NCBI RefSeq assembly: GCF_004025965.2
Contig: NZ_SAYU02000002.1
Coordinates: forward strand, 62,001 to 126,000
Source of the DNA: Phycicoccus flavus
GTDB lineage: Bacteria; Actinomycetota; Actinomycetes; Actinomycetales; Dermatophilaceae
Direction: 5' to 3'
DNA length: 64,000 nucleotides
The position numbers and the translations under genes were made by a program. Each line of letters starts with the position of its first letter. Position 1 is the first letter of the stretch. The notes beneath the pieces are model-generated. The model was not told where the DNA came from. It did not search any database and was given only the letters and a program-made list of their open reading frames with translations. Below are positions 42,063 to 50,807 of the stretch, piece by piece.

Positions 42063-42835
42063 GACGGACCGACGACAAGGACCCGGGCCCGCGGCCCCGT
42101 CCCGGCGTGTCGCGCCACCGCGCAGCTCGTCGTGTCGTCCGCCCGTCCGTCGGGGCCTGGGTCAGCCCGGGCGGGCGGACAGTGTCCTGCGGGGTCACCG
42201 GGGGACGGGCCGACGACACGGAAACCGGTCCTCGGTCCCGTACCGGCGTGTCGAGGCACCGGACGGCTCATCGTGTCGTCCGCCCGTAGGTCGGGGCCTG
42301 GGTCGGCCCGGGGGGCGAGCGGTGTCTTGCCTGGTCACCGGGGGACGGGCCGACGACACGGAACTTGGGTCCGGGGCGTGGTGCCGGCGTGTCGCGTCAC
42401 CGGGCAGTTCATCGTGTCGTCCGTCCGGGCCGTGGGAGGCCGGACCGGCCGGGGAAACGGGCCGACGACACGGAAAACCGGGCCTCCGGCCCTGTGTCGG
42501 CGTGTCGCGGCACCGGGCAGCTCATCGTGTCGTCCGCCCGTAGGTCCGGATCGGCGACCATCCATCAGCGGTTTGGTGGTTGGTCCCCAGGCTCCAAGAT
42601 CACCCGGGGGGACGGGCCGACGACACGGAACCTGGGTGTTCGGCGTGGCTTTGGCGTGTCGCGGCACCGGGCGGCAGGTCGTGTCGTCCGCCCGTAGGCC
42701 GGGACCGGGGACAGCTGGCGAGGTCGGGCGGTGTCTTGCGTGGTCACCGGGGGACGGGCCGACGACACGGACCCAGGCCTCCGGCCCTGCACGGGCGTGT
42801 CGCGGCACCGGGCAGCGGGTCGTGTCGTCGGTCCG
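42063..42835. repeat. Array of six hairpin-forming repeat units
   Basis: Six units on the same strand: 42063-42151, 42205-42287, 42345-42427, 42457-42541, 42612-42695, 42754-42835. Start-to-start spacing is 141, 140, 112, 155 and 142. Each begins with block A, GGGCCGACGACACGG (degenerate in unit 1). A variable 23-25-nt segment follows, then block B, GGCGTGTCGCGGCACCGGGC, and the closing arm TCGTGTCGTCCGCCC. Block A and the closing arm pair into a stem of up to 16 bp with one mismatch. Units 1, 2 and 5 are followed by a third block (GGTGTCTTGC.TGGTCACCGG). Most spacings are not multiples of three, so this is not a protein repeat. The rest of 42009-42851 contains no gene. Confidence 0.85.
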
Positions 42836-42851
42836 GGCGTCGGGACCGGGG

Positions 42852-43076
42852 TCAGCGGCGGTAGGTCGAGCGCCAGGCGGCGGGGCCGGGGTCGTGACGG
42901 CCGCGCAGCAGGGTCCGGCGGGAGGCCCAGGTGGAGGTGGCGCGGGGCTCCGGTCCCTCCGCCCCGCCGCCGGCGGCGACGAGGACGGCCACGAGGGCGG
43001 CGACCTCCTCGGGGGTCGCGGGGCCGTGCACCCGGATCACGGGTGCCTCGGGTGCGGGGTCGGCGCCGGCGGTCAC
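42852..43076 (-). CDS. accE: Acyl-CoA carboxylase epsilon subunit
   Basis: A 74-residue small subunit, too short for most gene finders. The typical N-terminal segment PVIRVHGPATPEEVAALVAVLVAA is followed by a variable linker and the conserved tail WASRRTLLRGRHDPGPAAWRSTYRR. It binds and stabilises the alpha-beta complex of actinobacterial acetyl/propionyl-CoA carboxylase. It starts at GTG 43076, 37 bases after the AccD5-like stop on the same strand, as in mycobacteria (accD5-accE5). Confidence 0.9.
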   Translation of the reverse strand: MTAGADPAPEAPVIRVHGPATPEEVAALVAVLVAAGGGAEGPEPRATSTWASRRTLLRGRHDPGPAAWRSTYRR

Positions 43077-43113
43077 GGGGTCGGACCCCCCGCTCTCGGA
43101 GCCTGCGAGGAGG

Positions 43114-44742
43114 TCACAGCGGGATGTTCCCGTGCTTCTTGGGGGGCAGCGTCTCGCGCTTGGTGCGCAGCGCCCGCAACGCGCGGGTGACGTTCATCCG
43201 GGTGTTCGAGGGCGTGATGACGGTGTCGACGTACCCCCGTTCGGCGGCGACGTAGGGGTTGGCCAGCGCCTCCTCGTACTGCGTGACGAAGCGGGCGCGA
43301 GCCTCGTCGACGGACTCGCCCTTCTCCTCGGCCTCGGCCAGCTGCTTGCGGTAGAGGATGTTCACCGCGCCCTGCGCGCCCATGACGGCGATCTGCGCGG
43401 TCGGCCACGCGAGGTTGATGTCGGCCCCGAGGTGCTTGGAGCCCATGACGTCGTAGGCGCCGCCGTAGGCCTTGCGGGTGATGACGGTGACGAGGGGCAC
43501 GGTGGCCTCGGCGTAGGCGTAGATGAGCTTGGCGCCGCGCCGGATGATGCCGTCCCACTCCTGGTCGGTGCCGGGGAGGAACCCGGGGACGTCGACGAAG
43601 GTGAGCACGGGGACGTTGAAGGCGTCGCAGGTGCGCACGAAGCGGGCGGCCTTCTCGGACGCGTCGATGTCGAGGGTGCCGGCGAACTGCATCGGGTTGT
43701 TCGCGACGACGCCCACCGAGCGGCCCTCGACGCGGCCGAAGCCGACGACGATGTTCGGCGCGAACAGCGGCTGGACCTCGAGGAACTCGCCGTCGTCGAG
43801 GACGCGCTCGATGACCTCGTGCATGTCGTAGGGCACGTTGGGGCTGTCCGGCACGAGGGTGTCGAGGGCGCGGTCGTCGTCGGTGACCTCGAGGTCGTTC
43901 TCCTCGCCGAAGACCGGCGGGTCCTCGAGGTTGTTGCTCGGCAGGTAGGAGAGCAGCGCCTTGACGTACTCGACGGCGTCCTCCTCGTCGGTGCCCATGT
44001 GGTGGGCGACGCCGGACGTCGTGTTGTGCGTCTTGGCGCCGCCGAGCTCCTCGAAGCCGACGTCCTCGCCGGTGACGGTCTTGATGACGTCCGGGCCGGT
44101 GATGAACATGTGCGAGGTGCCGTCGACCATGACGGTGAAGTCGGTGAGGGCGGGGGAGTAGACCGCGCCTCCCGCGCACGGGCCCATGACGAGGGAGATC
44201 TGCGGGACGACGCCGCTGGCGTGGACGTTGCGGCGGAAGATCTCGCCGTAGAGGCCGAGCGAGACGACGCCCTCCTGGATCCGCGCCCCGCCGGAGTCGT
44301 TGAGCCCGACGACCGGGCAGCCGACCTTCGTCGCGAAGTCCATGACCTTGCAGATCTTCTCGCCGAACACCTCGCCGAGGGAGCCGCCGAAGACGGTGAA
44401 GTCCTGCGCGAAGACGGCGACCGTGCGGCCGTCGACCGTGCCGTAGCCGGTGACGACGCCGTCGCCGTAGGGCCTGTTCCCGTCCTGGCCGAAGGCCGTC
44501 GACCGGTGCCGGGCGTACTTGTCCATCTCGACGAACGAGCCCTCGTCGAGCAGCATCTCCAGGCGCTCGCGGGCGGTCTTCTTGCCCCGGGCGTGCTGCT
44601 TCTCGACCGCCCGCTCCGAGCCGGCGTTCGCGACCTCGGCCACCCGGCGCTTGAGGTCCGCGAGCTTGCCGGCGGTCGTCGTCGTGTCGATGTCCGCGGG
44701 GACGTCGGTGCCGCCGATCGCGTGGCTGTCAGTCGTCGACAT
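43114..44742 (-). CDS. accD5: Acyl-CoA (propionyl/acetyl-CoA) carboxylase beta subunit
   Basis: A 542-residue carboxyltransferase subunit closely patterned on AccD5/Pcc[144 protein letters not shown]. It transfers carboxyl groups to propionyl- or acetyl-CoA for fatty/methyl-branched acid synthesis, with the biotin subunit encoded at 17926-19725 and AccE. TAGGCT (44755-44750) is seven bases upstream of ATG 44742, sharing sequence with the divergent birA promoter. Confidence 0.95.
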   Translation of the reverse strand: MSTTDSHAIGGTDVPADIDTTTTAGKLADLKRRVAEVANAGSERAVEKQHARGKKTARERLEMLLDEGSFVEMDKYARHRSTAFGQDGNRPYGDGVVTGYGTVDGRTVAVFAQDFTVFGGSLGEVFGEKICKVMDFATKVGCPVVGLNDSGGARIQEGVVSLGLYGEIFRRNVHASGVVPQISLVMGPCAGGAVYSPALTDFTVMVDGTSHMFITGPDVIKTVTGEDVGFEELGGAKTHNTTSGVAHHMGTDEEDAVEYVKALLSYLPSNNLEDPPVFGEENDLEVTDDDRALDTLVPDSPNVPYDMHEVIERVLDDGEFLEVQPLFAPNIVVGFGRVEGRSVGVVANNPMQFAGTLDIDASEKAARFVRTCDAFNVPVLTFVDVPGFLPGTDQEWDGIIRRGAKLIYAYAEATVPLVTVITRKAYGGAYDVMGSKHLGADINLAWPTAQIAVMGAQGAVNILYRKQLAEAEEKGESVDEARARFVTQYEEALANPYVAAERGYVDTVITPSNTRMNVTRALRALRTKRETLPPKKHGNIPL

Positions 44743-44766
44743 GCGCCAGAGCCTAGCCTTGGCGCC
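44743..44766. promoter_or_regulatory. Overlapping divergent -10 elements (accD5 / birA)
   Basis: AGCCTAGCCT at 44750-44759 reads as TAGGCT on the minus strand (44755-44750) and TAGCCT on the plus strand (44754-44759), sharing two base pairs. Each hexamer is seven bases from its start codon (ATG 44742, GTG 44767). Both genes appear leaderless and fired from one symmetrical site. Confidence 0.65.
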
Positions 44767-45534
44767 GTGTCCGACGACCCCGCCCGCCGACCCCTCGACG
44801 CGGCGTCCGTCACACCCGGTCCGCCGTGGGAGCGGGTGGAGGCGCACGCGCGCGTCGGGTCCACGAACGACCTCGTCCGGCAGGACCCGCGGCCCTGGCG
44901 GGTCGTCGTCGCCGACGTCCAGGAGACCGGGCGCGGACGGCTCGGCCGGGCGTGGAGCACGACGCCGGGGACCGCCCTCGCGGTGTCGGTCTGCGTCCCG
45001 GTCCCGGCGTCCGGCCCGTCGTGGGTGCCCCTGCTCGCGGGCCTCGCGGTGCACCGGGCCGTCACCGAGGTCGCCGGCCCCGTCACCGCCCTCAAGTGGC
45101 CGAACGACGTGCTCGTGCCGGGGGACGGCGACCGCAAGCTGGCCGGGATCCTCTCGGAGTGGACGGCGGCCGGCGTCGTCGTCGGGGCGGGCGTCAACGT
45201 CGACACCCCCCGGGAGAAGCTGCCGCTGGAGACGGCGACCTCGCTGCGCGCGGCCGGCCACCCCGGCGTCGACCGGGCCGTGCTGCTCACCGCGTACCTG
45301 CGCCACCTGGCCGAGGTCCTGCGGGGGGACACCGGCCCGGCCGGGGCGTCGGTGGCGGCCTACCGCGACGCCTGCGCGACGGTGGGCCGGGAGGTCGAGG
45401 TGCACCTGCCCGACGGAACCGTCCGGCAGGGGAGGGCGACAGGAGTCGACGCGGACGGCAGACTGGCCGTGCGCACCGCCGCCGGGACGGCCCAGGTCTC
45501 GGCCGGCGACGTCGTCCACGTCCGCGCGCGCTGA
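44767..45534 (+). CDS. birA: Biotin-[acetyl-CoA-carboxylase] ligase
   Basis: A 255-residue enzyme activating biotin with ATP and attaching it to the carboxylase BCCP lysine. Motifs: [38 protein letters not shown] (biotinyl-AMP loop), [35 protein letters not shown], and a C-terminal SH3-like domain ([27 protein letters not shown]). It lacks the N-terminal repressor HTH, so it is a monofunctional class I ligase. It is divergent from its substrate-system gene accD5 with a shared promoter, and starts at GTG 44767. Confidence 0.94.
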   Translation: MSDDPARRPLDAASVTPGPPWERVEAHARVGSTNDLVRQDPRPWRVVVADVQETGRGRLGRAWSTTPGTALAVSVCVPVPASGPSWVPLLAGLAVHRAVTEVAGPVTALKWPNDVLVPGDGDRKLAGILSEWTAAGVVVGAGVNVDTPREKLPLETATSLRAAGHPGVDRAVLLTAYLRHLAEVLRGDTGPAGASVAAYRDACATVGREVEVHLPDGTVRQGRATGVDADGRLAVRTAAGTAQVSAGDVVHVRAR

Positions 45535-45548
45535 GGTCAGGAGGCCGC

Positions 45549-46712
45549 ATGTCGCAGGGCTCCGGGACACCGGACCGGCCGGGGGAGGACCCGGACGAGC
45601 CCGTGCTCCCGCCCGACGACCCCGCGCCGCCGGCCGACGGCCCCGGGCTGCCGGCCCGCCCGGACGACGCCGACCTCCCCGAGCGCGTCGAGCGCTCCCT
45701 GCTCGGCCGCTCGGCGTCGATGGGCCGGGCCGAGGTCAGCGAGACCGCCGGCGTCGACCCCGCGGAGGCCCGCCGGTTCTGGCACGCGATGGGCTTCCAG
45801 GTGGTCGAGGACGACGAGGCGATGTTCACCGACGCCGACCGGGAGGCCCTGGCCCGGGTCTCGAAGATGGTCCGCGACGGGTCGGTCAGTGAGGAGCTGG
45901 CCCTCGGGATGACCCGGGCCTTCGCCCGCACCGCCGACCGGCTGGCCGTCTGGCAGACCCAGCTCGTCGCCGAGTCCCTCACCCCGGACCACCCGGACGA
46001 GCTCGAGGGCAAGGACACCCGCTCGGTGCCCGAGCCGCTCGTCGCCGCCGACGCCGCCAACCTCCTCTCGCGCACCATCGACGAGGTCGAGCCGCTGCTC
46101 GTCTACGTCTGGCGCCGCCACCTCACCAACGCCATCCAGCGCATGCTCGCCGACGCCGACCCCGCGGTGCGCTCCGACCCGTCGGCGCCGGTCCGGGCCG
46201 TCGGGTTCGCCGACCTCGTCGCCTTCACCTCGTTCGTCCGCCGGATGAGCGAGCGGCAGCTCGCCCGGCTCGTCCAGCGCTTCGAGCTGCTGGCCAGCGA
46301 CGTCGTCGCCGAGCACGGCGGGCGCGTCATCAAGACCGTCGGCGACGAGGTGCTGTTCGTCCACACCGAGGCAGCAGCGGCCTCGGCCATCGCCCTCGAC
46401 CTCGTCGACGCCATGGCCGAGGACGAGCTGCTGCCCCCGGTCCGGGTGGGCCTGGCGCACGGGCGGGTCGTCTCCCGCCTCGGCGACGTGTTCGGCATGA
46501 CGGTCAACAAGGCGAGCCGGATCACCGCCGTCACGCCGTCGGGGACGGTGTACGTCGACGACGACATGGCCCGCGCGCTGGGGTCGGTCTCCGGCTTCGA
46601 GGCCACCCCCCGCCGGCGCCGGATGCTCCGCGGGATCGGGGTCGTCACCCTCCACGAGCTGCGACGCGCCCCGGGCGGGCGGCGCCCCACCGTGCCGAAC
46701 CCGTCATCCTGA
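45549..46712 (+). CDS. Class III adenylate cyclase with N-terminal regulatory domain
   Basis: 387 residues. After a Pro/Asp-rich tail, an adenylate-cyclase regulatory domain (about 40-165: [39 protein letters not shown]...[17 protein letters not shown]) precedes a catalytic domain. The catalytic domain has [13 protein letters not shown] (metal Asp), [13 protein letters not shown] (second metal Asp) and [18 protein letters not shown]. This architecture matches the soluble, pH-responsive Rv1264 type, making cAMP in the cytoplasm. It follows birA by 14 bases with an AGGAGG site and probably belongs to the same transcript. Confidence 0.92.
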   Translation: MSQGSGTPDRPGEDPDEPVLPPDDPAPPADGPGLPARPDDADLPERVERSLLGRSASMGRAEVSETAGVDPAEARRFWHAMGFQVVEDDEAMFTDADREALARVSKMVRDGSVSEELALGMTRAFARTADRLAVWQTQLVAESLTPDHPDELEGKDTRSVPEPLVAADAANLLSRTIDEVEPLLVYVWRRHLTNAIQRMLADADPAVRSDPSAPVRAVGFADLVAFTSFVRRMSERQLARLVQRFELLASDVVAEHGGRVIKTVGDEVLFVHTEAAAASAIALDLVDAMAEDELLPPVRVGLAHGRVVSRLGDVFGMTVNKASRITAVTPSGTVYVDDDMARALGSVSGFEATPRRRRMLRGIGVVTLHELRRAPGGRRPTVPNPSS

Positions 46713-46726
46713 CTACGATCGGCCCC

Positions 46727-47407
46727 ATGACCAAGGTGCTGCTCGCCGAGGACGACCCGGCCATCTCCGACCCGCTCGCCCGCGCCCTCCGCCGGGAGGG
46801 CTACGAGGTCGAGGTGTGCACCGACGGGGAGTCCGCCCTGGAGGTCGCGTTGCGCACCCCGGACCTCGTCGTCCTCGACCTCGGCCTGCCGAAGATGGAC
46901 GGCCTCGAGGTCTGCCGACGGCTGCGCCAGGAGGGCAGCACGGTGCCGGTGCTCGTCCTCACCGCCCGCGCCGACGAGGTCGACACCGTCGTCGGGCTCG
47001 ATGCCGGCGCCGACGACTACGTGACCAAGCCCTTCCGCCTGGCCGAGCTGCTGGCCCGGGCCCGGGCGCTGCTGCGCCGCGGGGTCACCGAGGTCGTCGA
47101 GACCGACGAGGACCCGCTCATCGACATCGACCCCGAGGGGCGCCGGGTGTTCCTCCGGGGCGAGGAGGTCGCCCTCACCGGCAAGGAGTTCGAGCTGCTG
47201 CGCGTCCTCGTCGCCAACGAGGGCAAGGTCGTCTCCCGCGAGAAGCTCATGCGCGACGTCTGGGACAGCGCCTGGTACGGGTCGACGAAGACCCTGGACA
47301 TGCACATCTCGGTGCTGCGGCGGAAGCTGGGCGACGACGCCGCCCACCCGCGCTACATCACCACCATCCGGGGGCTGGGCTTCCGGTTCGACGCCCCGGA
47401 CGAGTGA
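46727..47407 (+). CDS. Two-component response regulator, OmpR/PhoB family
   Basis: A 226-residue regulator. The receiver domain has acidic D9/D10, phospho-acceptor D51 in VVLDLGLPKMDGLE, T79 in VLTA and K101 in DDYVTKPF. The C-terminal winged helix is VALTGKEFELLRVLVANEGKVVSREKLMRDVWDSAWYGSTKTLDMHISVLRRKLGDD...ITTIRGLGFRF. TACGAT (46714-46719) is seven bases before ATG 46727, a leaderless start inside the end of the cyclase gene region. Partner of the adjacent histidine kinase. Confidence 0.94.
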   Translation: MTKVLLAEDDPAISDPLARALRREGYEVEVCTDGESALEVALRTPDLVVLDLGLPKMDGLEVCRRLRQEGSTVPVLVLTARADEVDTVVGLDAGADDYVTKPFRLAELLARARALLRRGVTEVVETDEDPLIDIDPEGRRVFLRGEEVALTGKEFELLRVLVANEGKVVSREKLMRDVWDSAWYGSTKTLDMHISVLRRKLGDDAAHPRYITTIRGLGFRFDAPDE

Positions 47408-47413
47408 CGGCCG

Positions 47414-48403
47414 GTGCGCCGGATCATCCTCACGGCCGCCCTCCAGGCCGTCGTCGTCAGCGTCGCCCTCGTCGTCCTCGTCCTCGTCGTGCTCGTCTCG
47501 CAGGGCCTCGGGCCGGTCGCCGACCGGCCCTCGACGTGGGTCGTGCCCGTGCTCGGGGCGGTCGGTGCGCTCGTCCTCGCGCTCGTCGCGTCCGCGTGGC
47601 TCGCCGAGCGCAGCGCCGTCCGGGTGCTGGAGCTCGTGCAGACCCTGCGCGACCACGCCGAGCGGCTGGCCGGCGGTGACACCCGACCGGTGCCGATGGA
47701 CTCCGGCATCGAGGAGCTCGACGGCCTCGACGCCGCCCTGGTCCGCGGGGCCCAGCAGGGCGCGCGGCGGCTGGCCTCGGAGCGCGAGTTCGCCGCCGAC
47801 GCCTCGCACCAGCTGCGGACCCCGCTGACCGCCCTGCTCATGCGGCTGGAGGAGATCAACGCGACGACCGACCTCGAGGTCGTCGCCGAGGAGTCGACGA
47901 TCGCCATCGGGCAGGTCGAGCGGCTGAGCAAGGTCGTCGACGACCTCATGAGCCGCACCCGCAGCGGCGTCGAGGCCAACCCGTCGGTGTCGCTGGACTC
48001 GGTGCTCGCCTCGCTCCAGCGCGAGTGGCAGCCGGCGTTCGCCTCGGCCCGGCGCAGCATCCACGTCACCGGCGAGCGCGGGCTCGTCGTGCGGGCGACG
48101 CCGGTCTCGCTGGGGCAGATCCTCACGACGCTGCTGGAGAACTCGCTCGCCTACGGGCGCGGGACGGTCGAGATCAGCGCCCGCCGCGCGGGGCCGTCGA
48201 TCGTCATCGAGGTGAGCGACGAGGGCGACGGGGTGTCCCCGGCCATCGCGCCGCACATCTTCGAGCGCTCGGTGTCCTCGTCCGGCTCCGGGCTCGGGCT
48301 CTCGCTGGCGCGGGACCTCGCCGAGGCCGTCGGCGGGCGGCTGGAGCTGGCCCGGGCCACCCCGCCGGTCTTCGCGCTGTTCCTGTCGGTGAGCCAGACC
48401 TGA
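47414..48403 (+). CDS. Sensor histidine kinase
   Basis: A 329-residue membrane kinase. Two helices (about 5-30 and 42-63) enclose a very short extracytoplasmic loop. HAMP is followed by HisKA with H132 in EFAADASHQLRTPLTALLMRLEEI, and HATPase with LLENSLAYG, EVSDEGDGVSPAIAPHIFE and SSGSGLGLSLARDLAE. The near absence of an external sensor domain suggests sensing within the membrane or by partner proteins. It starts at GTG 47414, six bases after the response-regulator stop. The stimulus is unknown. Confidence 0.93.
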   Translation: MRRIILTAALQAVVVSVALVVLVLVVLVSQGLGPVADRPSTWVVPVLGAVGALVLALVASAWLAERSAVRVLELVQTLRDHAERLAGGDTRPVPMDSGIEELDGLDAALVRGAQQGARRLASEREFAADASHQLRTPLTALLMRLEEINATTDLEVVAEESTIAIGQVERLSKVVDDLMSRTRSGVEANPSVSLDSVLASLQREWQPAFASARRSIHVTGERGLVVRATPVSLGQILTTLLENSLAYGRGTVEISARRAGPSIVIEVSDEGDGVSPAIAPHIFERSVSSSGSGLGLSLARDLAEAVGGRLELARATPPVFALFLSVSQT

Positions 48404-48454
48404 GCGGCGCGTCGGCCGGTCCGGCCGGGTCGGTCGGCCCGCAGGGTCGGTCGG

Positions 48455-48931
48455 TCAGAGGGGCTCGCGGGAAAAGACGACCTGGCGGTAGCACCAGAAG
48501 CGGAACAGGGTGCCGATCCCGATGCCGATGACGGTGGCCACGTTGTCGGCGAGGGTCGAGGTGAAGTCCAGGCCGTAGTGCGAGACGGCCAGCGTCACGG
48601 CCGAGATGCCGAGCGCGACGAGGTTGACGCCGAAGAACAGCGCGACCTCATGGTGCGCCGGGCGGCTGCGGCGGTGCCGGAAGGTCCACTGCCGGTTGCC
48701 GATCCACGCGACGAGGGTGGCGACGGCGCCGGAGATGATCTTCGCCGTCGTCACCTTGTCCTCGAGCACGGTGTGCCAGAGCAGGTTCGCCCCGCCGAGG
48801 TCGACGACGAACGCGACGGCGCCGACGACGCCGAACTTGATGATCTCGCGGTAGAGGACGTCGACCGCCCCGCGGACGCCGTCGAGCGCGCGGCTCACCG
48901 GGTTGCGGCTGCGGGACTCCTGCGCGGTCAC
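48455..48931 (-). CDS. GtrA family membrane protein
   Basis: A 158-residue four-helix membrane protein: IKFGVVGAVAFVVDLGGANLLWHTVL, KIISGAVATLVAWIGNRQWTFRHR, ALFFGVNLVALGISAVTLAV, NVATVIGIGIGTLFRFWCYRQVVF. GtrA-type proteins are thought to help flip polyprenyl-linked sugars for cell-envelope glycosylation. GTG 48931 has TAGGCT (48943-48938) six bases upstream. It is divergent from purK, as is Rv3277 in M. tuberculosis. Confidence 0.9.
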   Translation of the reverse strand: MTAQESRSRNPVSRALDGVRGAVDVLYREIIKFGVVGAVAFVVDLGGANLLWHTVLEDKVTTAKIISGAVATLVAWIGNRQWTFRHRRSRPAHHEVALFFGVNLVALGISAVTLAVSHYGLDFTSTLADNVATVIGIGIGTLFRFWCYRQVVFSREPL

Positions 48932-48970
48932 CCGTGCAGCCTAACGATGGCTCCTCGATATCCTCACCGG

Positions 48971-50155
48971 GTGACCAGGCCACGTCGTGCTCCCGGAGGG
49001 TTCCCCGTCGTCGGCGTCGTCGGAGGGGGTCAGCTGGCCCGGATGTGCGCCGGCCCCGCCGCCGAGCTCGGCGTCACCCTGAGCGTCCTCACCGAGGACC
49101 CCGACTCCGGCGCCGCCCTCGTCGTCCCGAGCGCTCCCGTGGGCTCGCACCTCGACGCCGACGCGGTGCGCCGGTTCGCCGCCGAGTGCGACGTCGTCAC
49201 CTTCGACCACGAGCACGTGCCGCAGGAGGTCCTCGCCCTGCTCGTCGAGGACGGGGTCGCGGTGCACCCCTCGCCGGACGCGCTGCGGTTCGCCCAGGAC
49301 AAGCTCGCGATGCGCGAGCGGCTCACCGCGCTCGGGGTGCCCTGTCCGCGGTGGGCCCGCGCCGACACCGCCGCCGACGTCGAGGCCTTCGCCGCCGAGG
49401 TCGGGTGGCCGCTCGTCGCCAAGACGCCGCGGGGCGGGTACGACGGCAAGGGCGTCACCGTCGCGTCGTCGGTGGACGAGCTCGCCGACTGGCTGGAGCG
49501 CGCCGCCGACGCCGGCACCGGGCTGCTGCTGGAGGAGCGGGTCGGCTTCCGCCGTGAGCTCGCCGTCCTCCTGGCTCGCAGCCCGTCGGGGCAGGCCGCG
49601 GCCTGGCCGGTCGTCGAGACCGTGCAGACGGGCGGCATCTGCACCGAGGTCCTCGCCCCAGCGCCGGACCTGGACGACGAGGTCGCCGCGCTCGCCGTCG
49701 AGGCCGGGCTGCGGGTGGCCGGCGAGCTCGGGGTCACCGGGGTGCTGGCGGTCGAGCTGTTCGAGGTGGCCGGTGCGGACGGCGGGTCGTCGGTGCTCGT
49801 CAACGAGCTCGCGATGCGCCCGCACAACTCGGGGCACTGGTCGATGGACGGGGCGGTGACCGGACAGTTCGAGCAGCACCTGCGGGCGGTGCTCGACCTG
49901 CCGCTGGGCTCGCCGCGGCCGCGTGAGCCGTGGACGGTCATGGCCAACGTGCTCGGCGGCGACTACCCCGAGCTCTACCCGGCCTACCGGCACGTCATGG
50001 CGCGCGACCCCGGGCTCAAGGCCCACCTGTACGGCAAGGGCGTGCGGCCGGGGCGCAAGATCGGCCACGTCAACGTCTCCGGCGCGGTGCTGGAGGACCT
50101 GCGCGAGCGGGCCCGGCACGCCGCCGACTACATCGGGGGAGCGGTCACCGAGTGA
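48971..50155 (+). CDS. purK: N5-carboxyaminoimidazole ribonucleotide synthase
   Basis: A 394-residue ATP-grasp enzyme converting AIR, bicarbonate and ATP to N5-CAIR in purine synthesis. [21 protein letters not shown] is at the N-terminus. The chain continues [16 protein letters not shown]-grasp [70 protein letters not shown] and [21 protein letters not shown] 48971 is six bases after TATCCT (48959-48964), so leaderless. The stop overlaps purE (GTGA). Confidence 0.95.
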   Translation: MTRPRRAPGGFPVVGVVGGGQLARMCAGPAAELGVTLSVLTEDPDSGAALVVPSAPVGSHLDADAVRRFAAECDVVTFDHEHVPQEVLALLVEDGVAVHPSPDALRFAQDKLAMRERLTALGVPCPRWARADTAADVEAFAAEVGWPLVAKTPRGGYDGKGVTVASSVDELADWLERAADAGTGLLLEERVGFRRELAVLLARSPSGQAAAWPVVETVQTGGICTEVLAPAPDLDDEVAALAVEAGLRVAGELGVTGVLAVELFEVAGADGGSSVLVNELAMRPHNSGHWSMDGAVTGQFEQHLRAVLDLPLGSPRPREPWTVMANVLGGDYPELYPAYRHVMARDPGLKAHLYGKGVRPGRKIGHVNVSGAVLEDLRERARHAADYIGGAVTE

Positions 50156-50685
50156 GCACGCACGCGCAGGAGCCCGGCGGCGCGCCCGTCGTCGGCGTCG
50201 TCATGGGGTCGGATTCGGACTGGCCGGTCATGGAGGCCGCGGTCACGGCGCTGGAGGAGCTCGGGGTGGGGTGCGAGGTCGACGTCGTGTCGGCGCACCG
50301 GATGCCCGAGGAGATGCTCGAGTACGGCCGGTCCGCGGAGTCGCGCGGGCTGCGGGTCCTCGTCGCCGGGGCTGGTGGGGCAGCGCACCTGCCGGGGATG
50401 CTCGCGTCGGTGACCTCGCTGCCGGTCATCGGGGTGCCGGTGCCGCTGAAGCACCTCGACGGGATGGACTCGCTGCTGTCCATCGTCCAGATGCCGGCCG
50501 GGGTGCCGGTGGCGACCGTGTCGGTCGGCGGGGCCCGCAACGCCGGCCTGCTCGCCGCCCGCATCCTCGGCGCCGGCGCTGGTCCCGAGGCCGAGCGCCT
50601 GCGCGCGGCGATGACCGCCTTCCGCGCGTCGCTGCGCGACCAGGCCCACGCCAAGGGCGCCGCCCTCCGCGCCCGCCACCCCTGA
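50152..50685 (+). CDS. purE: N5-carboxyaminoimidazole ribonucleotide mutase
   Basis: A 177-residue class I PurE, converting N5-CAIR to CAIR. Motifs: [108 protein letters not shown]. All active-site segments are intact. Its GTG overlaps the purK stop, giving stoichiometric production of the two successive enzymes. Confidence 0.96.
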   Translation: MSTHAQEPGGAPVVGVVMGSDSDWPVMEAAVTALEELGVGCEVDVVSAHRMPEEMLEYGRSAESRGLRVLVAGAGGAAHLPGMLASVTSLPVIGVPVPLKHLDGMDSLLSIVQMPAGVPVATVSVGGARNAGLLAARILGAGAGPEAERLRAAMTAFRASLRDQAHAKGAALRARHP

Positions 50686-50690
50686 CCCCC

Positions 50691-50782
50691 CGGTGACATT
50701 TCGGGGTGACCCCGAAATGTCCGCGACACCCCGGTTCGTAAGTCGTGTCTCGGTGACATTTCGGGGTGACCCCGAAATGTCC
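50691..50782. repeat. Two copies of a 27-bp palindrome, 60 bp apart
   Basis: An identical 32-bp block occurs at 50691-50722 and 50751-50782. Each contains the perfect palindrome GACATTTCGGGGT-G-ACCCCGAAATGTC (50695-50721, 50755-50781). A 28-bp spacer between them has GACAC/GTGTC arms of its own. It lies between the convergent purE and CoA-binding genes, so it may terminate both. The exact duplication and AT-richer arms are unusual for the window. Confidence 0.85.
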
Positions 50783-50807
50783 GGCGGCCGGTGGGGGCCG
50801 GGAGGGG

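Noticed and set aside
42063-42835. CRISPR array
   Set aside because: Units are about 84 nt with long internal pairing, irregular spacing of 112-155 and related variable cores; no cas genes are near. A CRISPR has short uniform repeats and unrelated spacers of constant length.
42132-43190. Long open frame through the repeat array (352 codons)
   Set aside because: Repeat units shift reading frame relative to one another, the translation is a Gly/Pro/Arg-rich repetition, and it runs antisense through accE. It is an artefact of high GC.
48404-48454. Tandem GGTCGGTCGG stretch as a functional repeat
   Set aside because: Only two or three degenerate copies in a 51-bp convergent gap; likely simple sequence and not a structured element.
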